DNA from: Ruminococcaceae bacterium UBA3451 | GTDB taxonomy: Bacteria > Bacillota > Clostridia > Oscillospirales > Acutalibacteraceae | DNA length: 24,645 nt | Direction of reading: 5' to 3' | Assembly (NCBI GenBank): GCA_002378845.1 | Contig: DFRY01000007.1 | Coordinates: 15,449-40,093, forward strand | Part shown: piece by piece, positions 15,889 to 23,093 of the stretch | Layout of the letters: every line of letters starts with the position of its first letter | How positions within the stretch are numbered: position 1 is the first letter of the stretch | The notes under the pieces: model-generated | Seen by the model: the letters and a program-made list of their open reading frames with translations, nothing else | What the model was told of the DNA's origin: nothing | The model's database searches: none | Program-made: the position numbers and the translations under genes

Positions 15889-15936
15889 AAAAAACGGAAT
15901 CCCTTTTGCAATTCTGCAAAGCGGATTCCGTTTTTT
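15889..15936. terminator. Long bidirectional terminator
   Basis: Outer stem AAAAAACGGAATCC / GGATTCCGTTTTTT (14 pairs) enclosing a second stem CTTTTGCA / TGCAAAG. The A-run and T-run on opposite sides let it work in both directions. It stands 5 bases after the exporter stop and 11 bases past the stop of the convergent DUF1801 gene. Confidence 0.93.
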
Positions 15937-15947
15937 GTAGTATGGCA

Positions 15948-16313
15948 CTACTTTTTCGCCTGATTTTCCTGTACCCGGTACGCTACGATTTCACGAATCA
16001 AATCGAACGGCAGGGGCTTTTCGATGGGGAATTTCACCGTGCCTTTAGAACATTCATAGTCCGTCAATTTCTTCCGAAATGCGGAAATTCCGCTGGCCGT
16101 AGGGTAAAACCCGATGTGCTTTTGATACGCGGCAAAGTACACTAAGATTCCGTTTTGGTCAAAAGCGGGCATTTGATAGCTGATTTTCTCCGTTGCGTTT
16201 GGCGCGGAAGAATGAATCACTGCGCGCAGTTCCTCCAGTATTTTCTGTGTGTCGGGCGGAAACGCGGCAATGTATTCGTCAATTGTGCGGTAAGCCGGTT
16301 TTTTTGATTCCAT
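15948..16313 (-). CDS. DUF1801 (YdhG-like) domain protein
   Basis: Small soluble protein of 121 residues with the DUF1801 pattern: an N-terminal IDEYIAAFPPDTQKILEELRAVI, a central ATEKISYQMPAF, then FAAYQKHIGFYPT and a C-terminal KGTVKFPIEKPLPFDLIREIV. The fold is that of the E. coli YdhG and frataxin-like proteins; some family members have been proposed as iron chaperones, but the function is not settled. The ATG follows an AAAAGGAG site. It may be read from its own promoter or after leakage past a weak hairpin behind the upstream GNAT gene. Confidence 0.85.
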   Translation of the reverse strand: MESKKPAYRTIDEYIAAFPPDTQKILEELRAVIHSSAPNATEKISYQMPAFDQNGILVYFAAYQKHIGFYPTASGISAFRKKLTDYECSKGTVKFPIEKPLPFDLIREIVAYRVQENQAKK

Positions 16314-16353
16314 CTTCGTACTCCTTTTCTTACTCTGCGTTTATTCTGTGCAG

Positions 16354-16379
16354 AAAAGGCATTTTATATTGGAATGCCT
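16354..16379 (-). terminator. Possible weak terminator after the GNAT gene
   Basis: On the minus strand AGGCATT, a 9-base loop, AATGCCT, then TTT. The stem has seven pairs and the T-run is only three bases, so termination would be partial at best. It lies just past the GNAT stop at 16384. Confidence 0.3.
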
Positions 16380-16383
16380 GCAG

Positions 16384-16923
16384 TTAATTGTCAACCGGCA
16401 ATCCCATGATAAAAGCGTCGTAAAAAATCCCCTTTATGTACAAGTCCCGAGTGATAAGCCCTTCTTTTTGAAAGCCGAATTTTTCATACAGACGGATTGC
16501 GGTTTCGTTGTCCGCACGGGTCAGCAAATTGATTTTCCGGATTATTTTTGTTTCCCTTGCCCAATCGATAAGAACATCCATCAATTGATTTCCGATTCCC
16601 AAACCCCAGTACTTTTGCCTAACGGAAATACCCATTTCCCCTTCGTGCCTTTTCCGCAGCCGGGCGCCGCCCCTGAAATTGACAAAACCCGCAATTTCAC
16701 CGTCGAGCAGCGCAATAAAAACAACAGAATTGTCTGTTTCATTATGGGCGCGGATCATATCGCGCTCCGTTTCAGCCGAAATTACAATTTCGTTTTCCCC
16801 GTAAGAAAGGAAGTCCGATTCCCCGCTAATCCCTGCTTTGAACCGTGCCATGCATTCCGCATCATCTTCGGTTGCCCTGCGAATTTGCAATTCCTTTCCG
16901 TTTTTCATTGTTACAAATTTCAA
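16384..16923 (-). CDS. GNAT-family N-acetyltransferase
   Basis: Single-domain acetyltransferase of about 179 residues, close to the RimI/RimJ-like group that acts on proteins or small amines. The acetyl-CoA loop is RQKYWGLGIGNQLMD at about 102-116, preceded by a substrate-strand pattern EIAGFVNFRGGARLRKRHEGEMGISV. The end, RADNETAIRLYEKFGFQKEGLITRDLYI, is a textbook GNAT tail. The substrate is unknown. I chose the TTG at 16923, which has an AGAGG site seven bases upstream; the longer frame to 16959 places that ribosome site inside the coding region. A TACAAT with an extended -10 TG lies upstream on the minus strand near 16970, with no clear -35. Confidence 0.85.
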   Translation of the reverse strand: MKFVTMKNGKELQIRRATEDDAECMARFKAGISGESDFLSYGENEIVISAETERDMIRAHNETDNSVVFIALLDGEIAGFVNFRGGARLRKRHEGEMGISVRQKYWGLGIGNQLMDVLIDWARETKIIRKINLLTRADNETAIRLYEKFGFQKEGLITRDLYIKGIFYDAFIMGLPVDN

Positions 16924-17030
16924 AACGATTCCTCTTTCTTTTTTCCATTTTACGACCAATCAATTAACCTCATTGTACCACACGGCACACGTAAGGAAAA
17001 GCCGGAACCTGCACTTCTATAAACAGACGC

Positions 17031-17060
17031 TTGCCAAACCACGGTTTATGAATGTATAAT
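17031..17060 (+). promoter_or_regulatory. Promoter for the metallo-hydrolase/NimA-like pair
   Basis: TTGCCA at 17031-17036, an 18-base spacer, and a perfect TATAAT at 17055-17060, about 70 bases before the TTG start at 17132. Confidence 0.65.
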
Positions 17061-17131
17061 CACAGCAGGTACAGAACCCATTGAAAGATATCGGCCGAAA
17101 GCAGCGCTTTCGAAAAAGGAGATAAAAAATA

Positions 17132-17858
17132 TTGAATCAACTTACCGTTTTAAAAATGGCTTCCCCCACCCCGGCAAGCCCCAACGCTATTTACCCGGTC
17201 GTTCTAAAAGATGAGAAGGACCTCATTTTGGTAGATTGCGGCCGTACTGACACTGTTTCGCAGCTGCGCGAGGCCGCACGAAACAGCAATATCGATTTGA
17301 ATGAAATCACAAAAATTATCATTACACATCAGGATTATGACCATACGGGAAATCTGGCTGAACTGAAGCAGCTTTATCCGAGTATTGAAATTCTTTCTTC
17401 GCGGGAGGAAGCGGATTACATTAACGGAACAAAAAAGCCCCTGCGCCTGCAGGAGTTAGAGGCCGTGTATGACACTCTGCCGGAAAGCAAAAAGGAAGAC
17501 GTAAAAAAAATGATGCGGACATTCGGTTCTGCAGTGCCGGCGCATGTGGACGCCTTTGTTCAGGACGGGCAGGTGCTCCCATGGTGCGGCGGCGTAGAAG
17601 TTATTGCAACGCCCGGCCACATGCCCGGGCACATTTCGCTTTATGTTAAGGAGTTCAAAATCCTGATTACCGGGGACGCCCTTGGCGTGCAGAACGGCGA
17701 GCTGGGGCTTGCCAACCCGCAGTATAATGGATATGGAAACCGCAAAGCGCTCGGCGGAAAAGCTGCTGTGTTACGACATTGAAAAAGTAATCTGCTACCA
17801 CGGCGGCGAATGGCAGGGTGATTTCCGCAAAGCGATTGTCAAAGCACTGGCAGAATAA
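17132..17858 (+). pseudogene. Metallo-beta-lactamase-fold hydrolase, frameshifted near the C-terminus
   Basis: Zinc-hydrolase-fold protein, intact in one frame to about residue 198. It then continues in the +1 frame from the ATG at 17727 to a stop at 17856-17858. Visible motifs are DCGRTDT, the metal loop THQDYDHTG (His66, Asp68, Asp70, His71), TPGHMPGH (His163) and ITGDAL (Asp182). The shifted frame supplies the missing end, MDMETAKRSAEKLLCYDIEKV then ICYHGGEW, which holds the last expected metal-binding His. The join at 17723-17729 fits one inserted or two deleted bases. As sequenced, the product would end in a 19-residue wrong tail at 17782 and lack that ligand. The start is TTG with a GGAG site ten bases upstream. 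It could be a decaying gene or a sequencing error. Confidence 0.85.
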
Positions 17859-17910
17859 TCTGGCTTGCTCGTCTCTGAGCAGGAAAAATCAATTACAAGG
17901 AGGAAACAAA

Positions 17911-18366
17911 ATGAAACCCGAAAACAAACTTTCCGATTCGGCTGCTCTGGAAATCCTGAAAAACGGCACGTACGGCGTTCTTTCCACCGCAGCGCCGGAC
18001 GGCACCCCCTACGGCATCCCCCTGAATTATGTTTACGTGCCGGAAGATTCCGCGCTTTATTTTCACTGCGCGGTAAAAGGCCGTAAGATGGAAAACCTTA
18101 CGGCAAACGGCAGAGTATCGTTCGCCGTGGTAGGGAACGAACAGATTGCAGAGGCGCAGCTTACCACGCATTTCGAAAGCGTGATTGTAACGGGAACCGC
18201 TTCCCTAATTACAGACGACACGGAAAAACGGGCCAAACTTGCCCGTTTGTGCGAGGTGCTTGCCCCCAGTGCGGTTGAGCGCAGCAATACAATTTTATCC
18301 GGCCCGCTTCCGCCCGTCGCTGTTGTGAAAATAGCAATTGGGGAAATCAGCGGCAAAAAGCACTGA
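17911..18366 (+). CDS. NimA-like/pyridoxamine 5'-phosphate oxidase-fold flavin-binding protein
   Basis: Small flavin-binding split-barrel protein of 151 residues. The sequence ILKNGTYGVLSTAAPDGTPYGIPLNYVYVPEDSALYFHCAVKGRKMENL is the family pattern: strand, cofactor-contact region, then the loop with His and Lys. Relatives include the NimA-type nitroimidazole reductases, but most members are uncharacterised, so drug resistance must not be assumed. The ATG has a perfect AAGGAGG site. The open frame extends upstream to 17818, but that part overlaps the metallo-hydrolase tail and has no ribosome site. It follows that gene by 52 bases and ends at a strong terminator, making a two-gene unit. Confidence 0.88.
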   Translation: MKPENKLSDSAALEILKNGTYGVLSTAAPDGTPYGIPLNYVYVPEDSALYFHCAVKGRKMENLTANGRVSFAVVGNEQIAEAQLTTHFESVIVTGTASLITDDTEKRAKLARLCEVLAPSAVERSNTILSGPLPPVAVVKIAIGEISGKKH

Positions 18367-18374
18367 CAAACCAG

Positions 18375-18409
18375 AGAGGGCATCCCAAAATGGGATGCCC
18401 TCTTTTGTT
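18375..18409 (+). terminator. Intrinsic terminator after the NimA-like gene
   Basis: Thirteen-pair stem AGAGGGCATCCCA / TGGGATGCCCTCT with an AAA loop, followed by TTTGTTA. It starts 8 bases after the stop codon. In the opposite direction the T-run is poor, so action on the convergent zinc-ribbon gene is doubtful. Confidence 0.9.
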
Positions 18410-18410
18410 A

Positions 18411-18803
18411 TCAGGTTTTCTTAATAAACTCATTTTTGCACACCGGGCAGGTAATGGATATTTTCCCTCTTCCTCTGGGAACACGAAGCGTAGCGGAGCA
18501 CTTCGGGCATTTGTAATACTTATGCGTTCTGCTGTCCTTTAACCTTGCATTCACACGCCGAAACCAAGCCCCAACCGGATTCCAATACCGTAAAAATACG
18601 ATGTTTTCCTGATAGCGCTTCGACGTATTTCGGGAAAACATGCGCAAAAAGCAAAGCACAAAAGGAACCAGCGCAATCCAGGCAAGCACCGGCAGGCGGA
18701 GTATCTGCGCCAGCAAATACAGCACAGCATACACCACAAGCAGTGCAATGGAAAGCTGGTCGGTACCGTACCGCCCCGCCATTATTCTTCTAAGCCAATC
18801 CAT
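18411..18803 (-). CDS. Two-helix membrane protein with C-terminal zinc ribbon
   Basis: Function unknown. The 130-residue protein has hydrophobic helices at about 17-35 and 38-55. A basic linker follows, then a C-terminal zinc ribbon with two CxxC knuckles, CPKC at 99-102 and CPVC at 119-122, ending in Lys-rich KNEFIKKT. The basic linker and the positive-inside rule put the ribbon in the cytoplasm. Similar short membrane zinc-ribbon proteins are common in Clostridia, without a known role. The ATG is preceded by GAGGAG. It stands alone between a terminator and the frameshifted gene further right. Confidence 0.75.
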   Translation of the reverse strand: MDWLRRIMAGRYGTDQLSIALLVVYAVLYLLAQILRLPVLAWIALVPFVLCFLRMFSRNTSKRYQENIVFLRYWNPVGAWFRRVNARLKDSRTHKYYKCPKCSATLRVPRGRGKISITCPVCKNEFIKKT

Positions 18804-18920
18804 AACCGAAATCTCCTCTTACAACTTACCGCTCGATAAGCAAATCTTATTTTATAGTTTTATTGTAGTACAGGGGAAAGCGCCTTTTCTGAATGAACGG
18901 TGAACAAATTGTAAGATTTT

Positions 18921-19912
18921 TTATATTCCCATTAAGTCCAGCACTCTGCCCGGAACCGAACCGCCCGTTTTTCCGCAGCCGTCAACGCGCAGAAAGTCAC
19001 CGCAGGAAATGGCATTGCCCACATAGCTGATATCGCGGTAAAAATCCATAGCAAACAGCGGAGCGCCCTTTTTCCCCCGGCTGCCGCATACAAAACGGTA
19101 TACCCGGTCTTCCAGCGATTCTTTTTTCCGGTCGGTATTTACGAAGGTACCAATCAGGCAGCCTTCCTGAATGCGCTGGCGCAGGAATTCATCCGAAAGC
19201 AAACGCGGCCGTTTTCTTCGCTGTAATAGGCATGAAACCCGTAAAAGCATTTGGCTTCGTGCAGTGCGCGGAAGGCCCCTGCGGTTTCTTTCTGCTGCCG
19301 GGAGTCGGTCACATCGACAGACAAAATCAGGTTCTGGGTGCGCGCGGCCTGCTCTGCAACGGGAACGGTCATTATTTCGGCCGGTACTGCGGCAAAAAAG
19401 GAGCATTCCGCAAACCGGGCACAGCATTCCAAAACGCACGCCAGGTTTTCGGCGGAACCGACTTTAAACAGGAACGAATAAATTCCAAGGGAAACCGCGT
19501 CTGTAATAAGGGAAACCGCACGTTCAAAATTCGGCGTATCGATTTTCCCCGAACTGAAATCGAAAATAAAAAGCCACGGAATATATTCCCCCATTGCGGC
19601 CTCTTTCGTGCGGAGAATGTCGGCTCCGTAATTCAGACTGGTATAACCGAAATTCATCCCCATGGTACGAATAATTTCGGGAGCAACATTTTCGACAACA
19701 TTCGCAAGCAGCTTATTATAAGGGTTGTCCGGATTTTTCAAAGTATCGCGCGCCAGCGCAAAAAAGCGCTTTTGCGCTGCGGAAGTGGAAAAATTATCGC
19801 CCAAATCCGCCAAATTCCGAATGCTGCGCTTCGGGTCGGTGTGAATGTCGCGAATCGCCTTATTAATGATGACGCTCACGGTGCCCCGTATTAACTTATG
19901 CCTGTATTCCAT
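18921..19912 (-). pseudogene. Frameshifted, cysteine-less relative of radical SAM enzymes
   Basis: Two minus-strand frames join into one protein of about 330 residues: 19912 to about 19205, then about 19202 to 18921. The break at 19202-19207 fits one deleted base (ENGR then LLSDEFLRQ). The N-terminal helical part has NPDNPYNKLLANVV, then GEYIPWLFIFDF; the C-terminal part has PLFAMDFYRDISYVGNAIS. From memory this matches a clostridial radical SAM family reading roughly IPWAILMDPTSACN.. and ..FTMDFWNDGEYVGGCIAGG. Here the CxxxCxxC loop is absent (FDFSSGKIDTP in its place) and the GGEP motif reads VGSAE, so neither the iron-sulfur cluster nor SAM binding in the usual way is expected. The ATG at 19912 has a GGAGAG site; an upstream GTG is less likely. 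Real decay and sequencing error both remain possible. Confidence 0.7.
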
Positions 19913-20048
19913 AGCCAACTCTCCATTTGTCACGTTATAGTCTTAGTATATAAAGAATTGCCGGGAATTGAAATAGACAGTTTCCTAATCTGTCTTGTTT
20001 TTCGACAAGAATTTTCTGTGGGTTTGGAATCATTCATCTCATAGAGAA

Positions 20049-20080
20049 AAAATCCCGATCCCTGACGGGATCGGGATTTT
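20049..20080 (-). terminator. Terminator of the cysE-cysS-ybaK unit
   Basis: Fourteen-pair stem AAAATCCCGATCCC / GGGATCGGGATTTT with a TGAC loop. On the minus strand it is followed by the stem's own T-run and then CTCTAT. It lies 2 bases past the ybaK stop. Confidence 0.92.
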
Positions 20081-20082
20081 AG

Positions 20083-20565
20083 CTATTCTGCAATTGCAGC
20101 CGTGGTACCGTGAATGAGGGCAAGCAGGGCGCGCGGGTCAACTTCCACCTGTGTGCCGATTTTTCCGCCGCTTACAATGATGGTCTGCAGTTGCTCACAA
20201 CTGCTGTCGATGACGGTTCGGAACAGTTTTTTCATTCCGACCGGCGAACACCCGCCGCGAATATACCCGGTGGTTTTATTGATTTCATCCACATGAATCA
20301 TTTCCACCGATTTTTCACCCACGCTTTTCGCTGCGGCTTTCAGGTTAAGCTCTTTCGCGACCGGAACGACAAACACGTAAAATTCTTTGCTGGCGCCGCG
20401 GGTCACCAGTGTTTTAAACACTTGCTCCACCTTCTGCCCCAATTTGTGCGCAACGGAAACGCCGTCGATTTTACCGTCTTCGTGGTCATAAAAGTAAAAC
20501 TGATACGAAATCTTTTCTTTGTCCAGAATCCGCATGACGTTGGTTTTGTTGTTGTCTTTTGCCAT
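20083..20565 (-). CDS. ybaK: YbaK/EbsC-family Cys-tRNA(Pro) deacylase
   Basis: Editing enzyme that hydrolyses cysteine mischarged on tRNA-Pro. The 160-residue protein has the family layout: FYDHEDGKIDGVSVAHKLG, the catalytic-lysine strand VFKTLVTRG (Lys51), FVVPVAKELNLKAAAKSVGEKSVEM, then the substrate loop TGYIRGGCSPVGMKK and a C-terminal IIVSGGKIGTQVEVDP. These are strongly diagnostic of YbaK rather than ProXp-ala. It lies 38 bases downstream of cysS with no terminator between, and ends at a strong terminator, so it should share the T-box control of cysE-cysS. That makes sense: more cysteine raises the risk of Cys-tRNA(Pro). Confidence 0.93.
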   Translation of the reverse strand: MAKDNNKTNVMRILDKEKISYQFYFYDHEDGKIDGVSVAHKLGQKVEQVFKTLVTRGASKEFYVFVVPVAKELNLKAAAKSVGEKSVEMIHVDEINKTTGYIRGGCSPVGMKKLFRTVIDSSCEQLQTIIVSGGKIGTQVEVDPRALLALIHGTTAAIAE

Positions 20566-20603
20566 ATTGACTGCCCCTTCCGATTTCGCCGCCAGTGAAA
20601 CGA

Positions 20604-22010
20604 TTATTGCTCAATCTTCCACTTAATTCCCTGAGGGGTGTCCTCCAGTACAACATGGCGTGCTTTCAGCTCGTCGCGAATGCGGTCGGCAGTCACCCAG
20701 TCTTTGTCCTTGCGGGCCTGTGTGCGCTCAGCAATCAGCTTTTCAATTTCTTCGTCCAGTGTGTCTTCTTTTTTATTGTAAAGCAAGCCGAGTACCCCGG
20801 CCAGTTCGTTGAACAAATCCAGCGCAAAGGAGCAAAGCTCTTTGGAAGGCGCGGTCGCCGCGTTCAGGTTGGAATTGATGTCGCGTGCCAAATCAAACAG
20901 GGCGGAAATCGCGTCTGCGGTATTCAGGTCGTCTTCCATCGCTTCAATAAAATGATCCTGATACTCGTCGAGTCTGCGCTTAACTTGGCGTTCGCCTTCT
21001 TTTTCCCCGGACGGTGCGTGCTGCAAAAGAAACTCGAGGTTGTCACGGCAGTTGTATAGCCGTTCCAGCGCCGCCTTGCACTGCTCAATGATCTCAACGC
21101 TGTAGTTAATGGGAGTGCGGTAATGCGATGCGACCATCAGGTAGCGAATCGGTTCGTAGCCGTATTGGTCGGCCACGTCGCGCACAGTAAAGAAATTGCC
21201 AAGACTTTTGCTCATTTTACGGTTGTCAACGTTGATGTATCCGTTGTGCATCCAGTAATTCGCAAAAGGAACGCCGTTGCAGCATTCGCTTTGGGCGATT
21301 TCGTTTTCATGGTGCGGGAAAATCAAATCCTGCCCGCCGCAGTGAATATCAATGGTTTTTCCCAGGTATTTGCGTACCATTGCGGAGCACTCAATGTGCC
21401 AGCCCGGTCTGCCGTTGCCCCAAGGGGAAACCCAACTCGGCTCGCCCGGTTTTGCGCCCTTCCACAGGGCAAAGTCCATAGCGTCTTCCTTGATTTCACC
21501 GGTGGCGATGCGGGCGCCGGCCTGCAGGTCTTCCAGCGGCTGATGCGAAAGCTTCCCGTAGTTTTCGTCCTTCAGGGTACGGAAGTAAACGTCCCCGTTC
21601 TGAGCGGGGTACGCATAGCCTTTTTCGATCAGGTCGGAAATAATATGGATGATTTCGTCAATATTTTCCGTGGCTAACGGATGAATGGTGGCAGGGCGCA
21701 CGTTCAGCCCTTTGGCGTCGGTTTTGTACTCGTCAATATAACGCTGGGAAACCGTAAGATAATCGGTATTTTCCTCGTTTGCCTTATTGATAATTTTATC
21801 GTCGATGTCTGTAAAGTTCTGAACATAGGTCACTTTCATACCGCGGTACTCAAAGTAGCGGCGCAGCACGTCAAACACGCAAATGGGACGGGCATTTCCA
21901 ATATGGATGTAGTTGTAAACGGTCGGTCCGCACGCGTAGACTTTTACTTCGCCCGCGGTAATCGGAACAAATTCCTCTTTTTGGCGCGTTAACGTGTTGT
22001 AAATTTCCAT
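20604..22010 (-). CDS. cysS: Cysteinyl-tRNA synthetase
   Basis: Class I aminoacyl-tRNA synthetase that charges tRNA-Cys. The 468-residue length is normal. The HIGH-type motif is HIGNARP at 36-42 and the KMSKS loop is RKMSKSLGN at 264-272. The zinc ligands are visible at Cys27 (YACGPT), Cys208 (HIECSAM), His233 and Glu237 (FPHHENE). The C-terminal DALR and anticodon-binding parts are complete, ending GIKWKIEQ. Its start is one base after the cysE stop, with the GAGAGG ribosome site inside the end of cysE, so the two are translationally coupled. Expression is expected to follow the Cys T-box upstream of cysE. Confidence 0.97.
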   Translation of the reverse strand: MEIYNTLTRQKEEFVPITAGEVKVYACGPTVYNYIHIGNARPICVFDVLRRYFEYRGMKVTYVQNFTDIDDKIINKANEENTDYLTVSQRYIDEYKTDAKGLNVRPATIHPLATENIDEIIHIISDLIEKGYAYPAQNGDVYFRTLKDENYGKLSHQPLEDLQAGARIATGEIKEDAMDFALWKGAKPGEPSWVSPWGNGRPGWHIECSAMVRKYLGKTIDIHCGGQDLIFPHHENEIAQSECCNGVPFANYWMHNGYINVDNRKMSKSLGNFFTVRDVADQYGYEPIRYLMVASHYRTPINYSVEIIEQCKAALERLYNCRDNLEFLLQHAPSGEKEGERQVKRRLDEYQDHFIEAMEDDLNTADAISALFDLARDINSNLNAATAPSKELCSFALDLFNELAGVLGLLYNKKEDTLDEEIEKLIAERTQARKDKDWVTADRIRDELKARHVVLEDTPQGIKWKIEQ

Positions 22011-22011
22011 G

Positions 22012-22659
22012 TTATTTTACCTCTCTCTGATTACATATTTCTTCCAGACGCTTCTGCATCTTTTCTACTTCCACGCTCATGCGGCACAGTTCCTGCGAAA
22101 TGGGGTCGGCCACATGAATCTGATCCAAATTACTGGGGCGCACGCCGTTCAGCCGCACAACCCTTGCCGGTACGCCAACCGCCGTGGCATTGTCGGGTAC
22201 TTCGTCCAACACGACCGCGCCGGCCGCCACACGGGCGTTGTCCCCCACACGGAACGGGCCGAGCACCTTAGCCCCGGAACCAATCATAACGTTGTTGCCC
22301 AGGGTTGGGTGGCGTTTCCCGTGGTCTTTTCCGGTGCCGCCCAGGGTAACGCCCTGGTACAGCGTGCAGTTGTCACCAATTTCGGTCGTTTCCCCAATGA
22401 CTACTCCCATTCCGTGGTCAATAAACAGGCCTTTTCCGATTTTAGCGCCCGGGTGAATTTCAATTCCCGTTTTATGGCGCGCACGCTGGGACAAATACCG
22501 GGCAATAAATTTCATGTCATGGCGGTAAAACCAGTTCGCCTTACGGTACGCGCGCACTGCCTTAAACCCCGAATACAGGAAATACACTTCCAGTCTTGAC
22601 CGCGCGGCCGGGTCGCGCTCCATAATGGAATCGAGTTCCTCTTTCAGCCTCGTAAACAT
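22012..22659 (-). CDS. cysE: Serine O-acetyltransferase
   Basis: Makes O-acetylserine from serine and acetyl-CoA, the first committed step of cysteine synthesis. The 215-residue protein has the short N-terminal helical region (about 1-60, with RDPAARSRLEVYFLYSGFKAVRAYRKANWFYR) and the left-handed beta-helix of hexapeptide repeats (about 65-170). The active-site region IDHGMGVVIGETTEIGDN and the acetyl-CoA loop GGTGKDHGKRHP are present. It is shorter at the N-terminus than enterobacterial CysE, like other Gram-positive forms. The ATG has a GGAGG site. The gene lies directly after a T-box leader and before cysS, so synthesis of cysteine answers to uncharged tRNA-Cys. Confidence 0.96.
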   Translation of the reverse strand: MFTRLKEELDSIMERDPAARSRLEVYFLYSGFKAVRAYRKANWFYRHDMKFIARYLSQRARHKTGIEIHPGAKIGKGLFIDHGMGVVIGETTEIGDNCTLYQGVTLGGTGKDHGKRHPTLGNNVMIGSGAKVLGPFRVGDNARVAAGAVVLDEVPDNATAVGVPARVVRLNGVRPSNLDQIHVADPISQELCRMSVEVEKMQKRLEEICNQREVK

Positions 22660-22729
22660 ATCTTCCTCCGTTCAGCAGTCAATTATCCGCTGCAAATCAG
22701 GTTAACGTTATCGATAAAGAGGCGGGCGC

Positions 22730-22766
22730 AAAAAGCCGCCTGCGCCCCCATAGGGACGGAGGCGGC
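22730..22766 (-). terminator. Regulated terminator of the Cys T-box leader
   Basis: On the minus strand GCCGCCT ... AGGCGGC with an inner stem CGTCCC / GGGGCG and a TATG loop, followed by TTTTT. Its 5' side lies 7 bases past the T-box sequence, so the antiterminator and the terminator would compete in the usual way. Confidence 0.88.
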
Positions 22767-23000
22767 GTCGGTCCGCGGTTCCACTCCGTTTTATCACTTT
22801 TGGGGCCGGTAACGGTGCCTGCCGTGCGGAGATACTGAATTCCCCCCGCCTGCTCACGGACGCATTTCCCCGCACACCCGGCAAAAAGCGCTTTCAGCCA
22901 CGGCGCTTTCTCTCTGCTGCCTTCCCTGCGGTTACTTCTTCCGCTCATTGCATTTTGATTTCAAAAATTACTTACAGTATAAGCAATTCTCGAAAAGAAT
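22730..23000 (-). promoter_or_regulatory. T-box riboswitch with a Cys (TGC) specifier, upstream of cysE-cysS
   Basis: The minus-strand leader has the conserved T-box sequence GGAGTGGAACCGCG at 22787-22774, which pairs with the acceptor end of uncharged tRNA. Upstream is a Stem I-like region with an early GAAGTAA, an AGAGAGAAAGCGCCGTGG stretch (the AG-bulge and distal-loop side), and GAAATGCGTCCGTGAGC. The codon TGC at 22864-22862 in that last stretch, followed by G, is the likely specifier; a second TGC 10 bases earlier is an alternative. Both code for Cys, which matches the genes it controls. A terminator (22730-22766) follows the T-box. The leader should read through when tRNA-Cys is uncharged. 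Confidence 0.93.
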
Positions 23001-23008
23001 GTGACAAT

Positions 23009-23038
23009 AGTATATACCAAACTCCGGGCCAAAGTCAA
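23009..23038 (-). promoter_or_regulatory. Promoter of the T-box/cysE operon
   Basis: On the minus strand TTGACT (23038-23033), 18 bases, TATACT (23014-23009). An overlapping TATATA gives a 16-base spacer. The start point would fall near 23002, giving a leader of about 340 bases to cysE. Confidence 0.75.
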
Positions 23039-23093
23039 TTCCCATCGGTGAAAGCTTTTGACCGTAATCAACTTTCGCAAAACCCGGATAATT

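Noticed and set aside
17720..17735. Programmed +1/-1 frameshifting as an explanation for the metallo-hydrolase break
   Set aside because: There is no slippery heptamer, no stop codon at the shift site and no downstream structure, so mutation or sequencing error is simpler.
20110..20598. Plus-strand open frame opposite ybaK, and similar ones opposite cysS, cysE and glmM
   Set aside because: Antisense shadows of conserved genes with His-, Arg- and Phe-rich nonsense composition.
22697..22948. Minus-strand open frame of 83 codons upstream of cysE
   Set aside because: It lies wholly inside the T-box leader RNA; the codons coincide with conserved structural elements.
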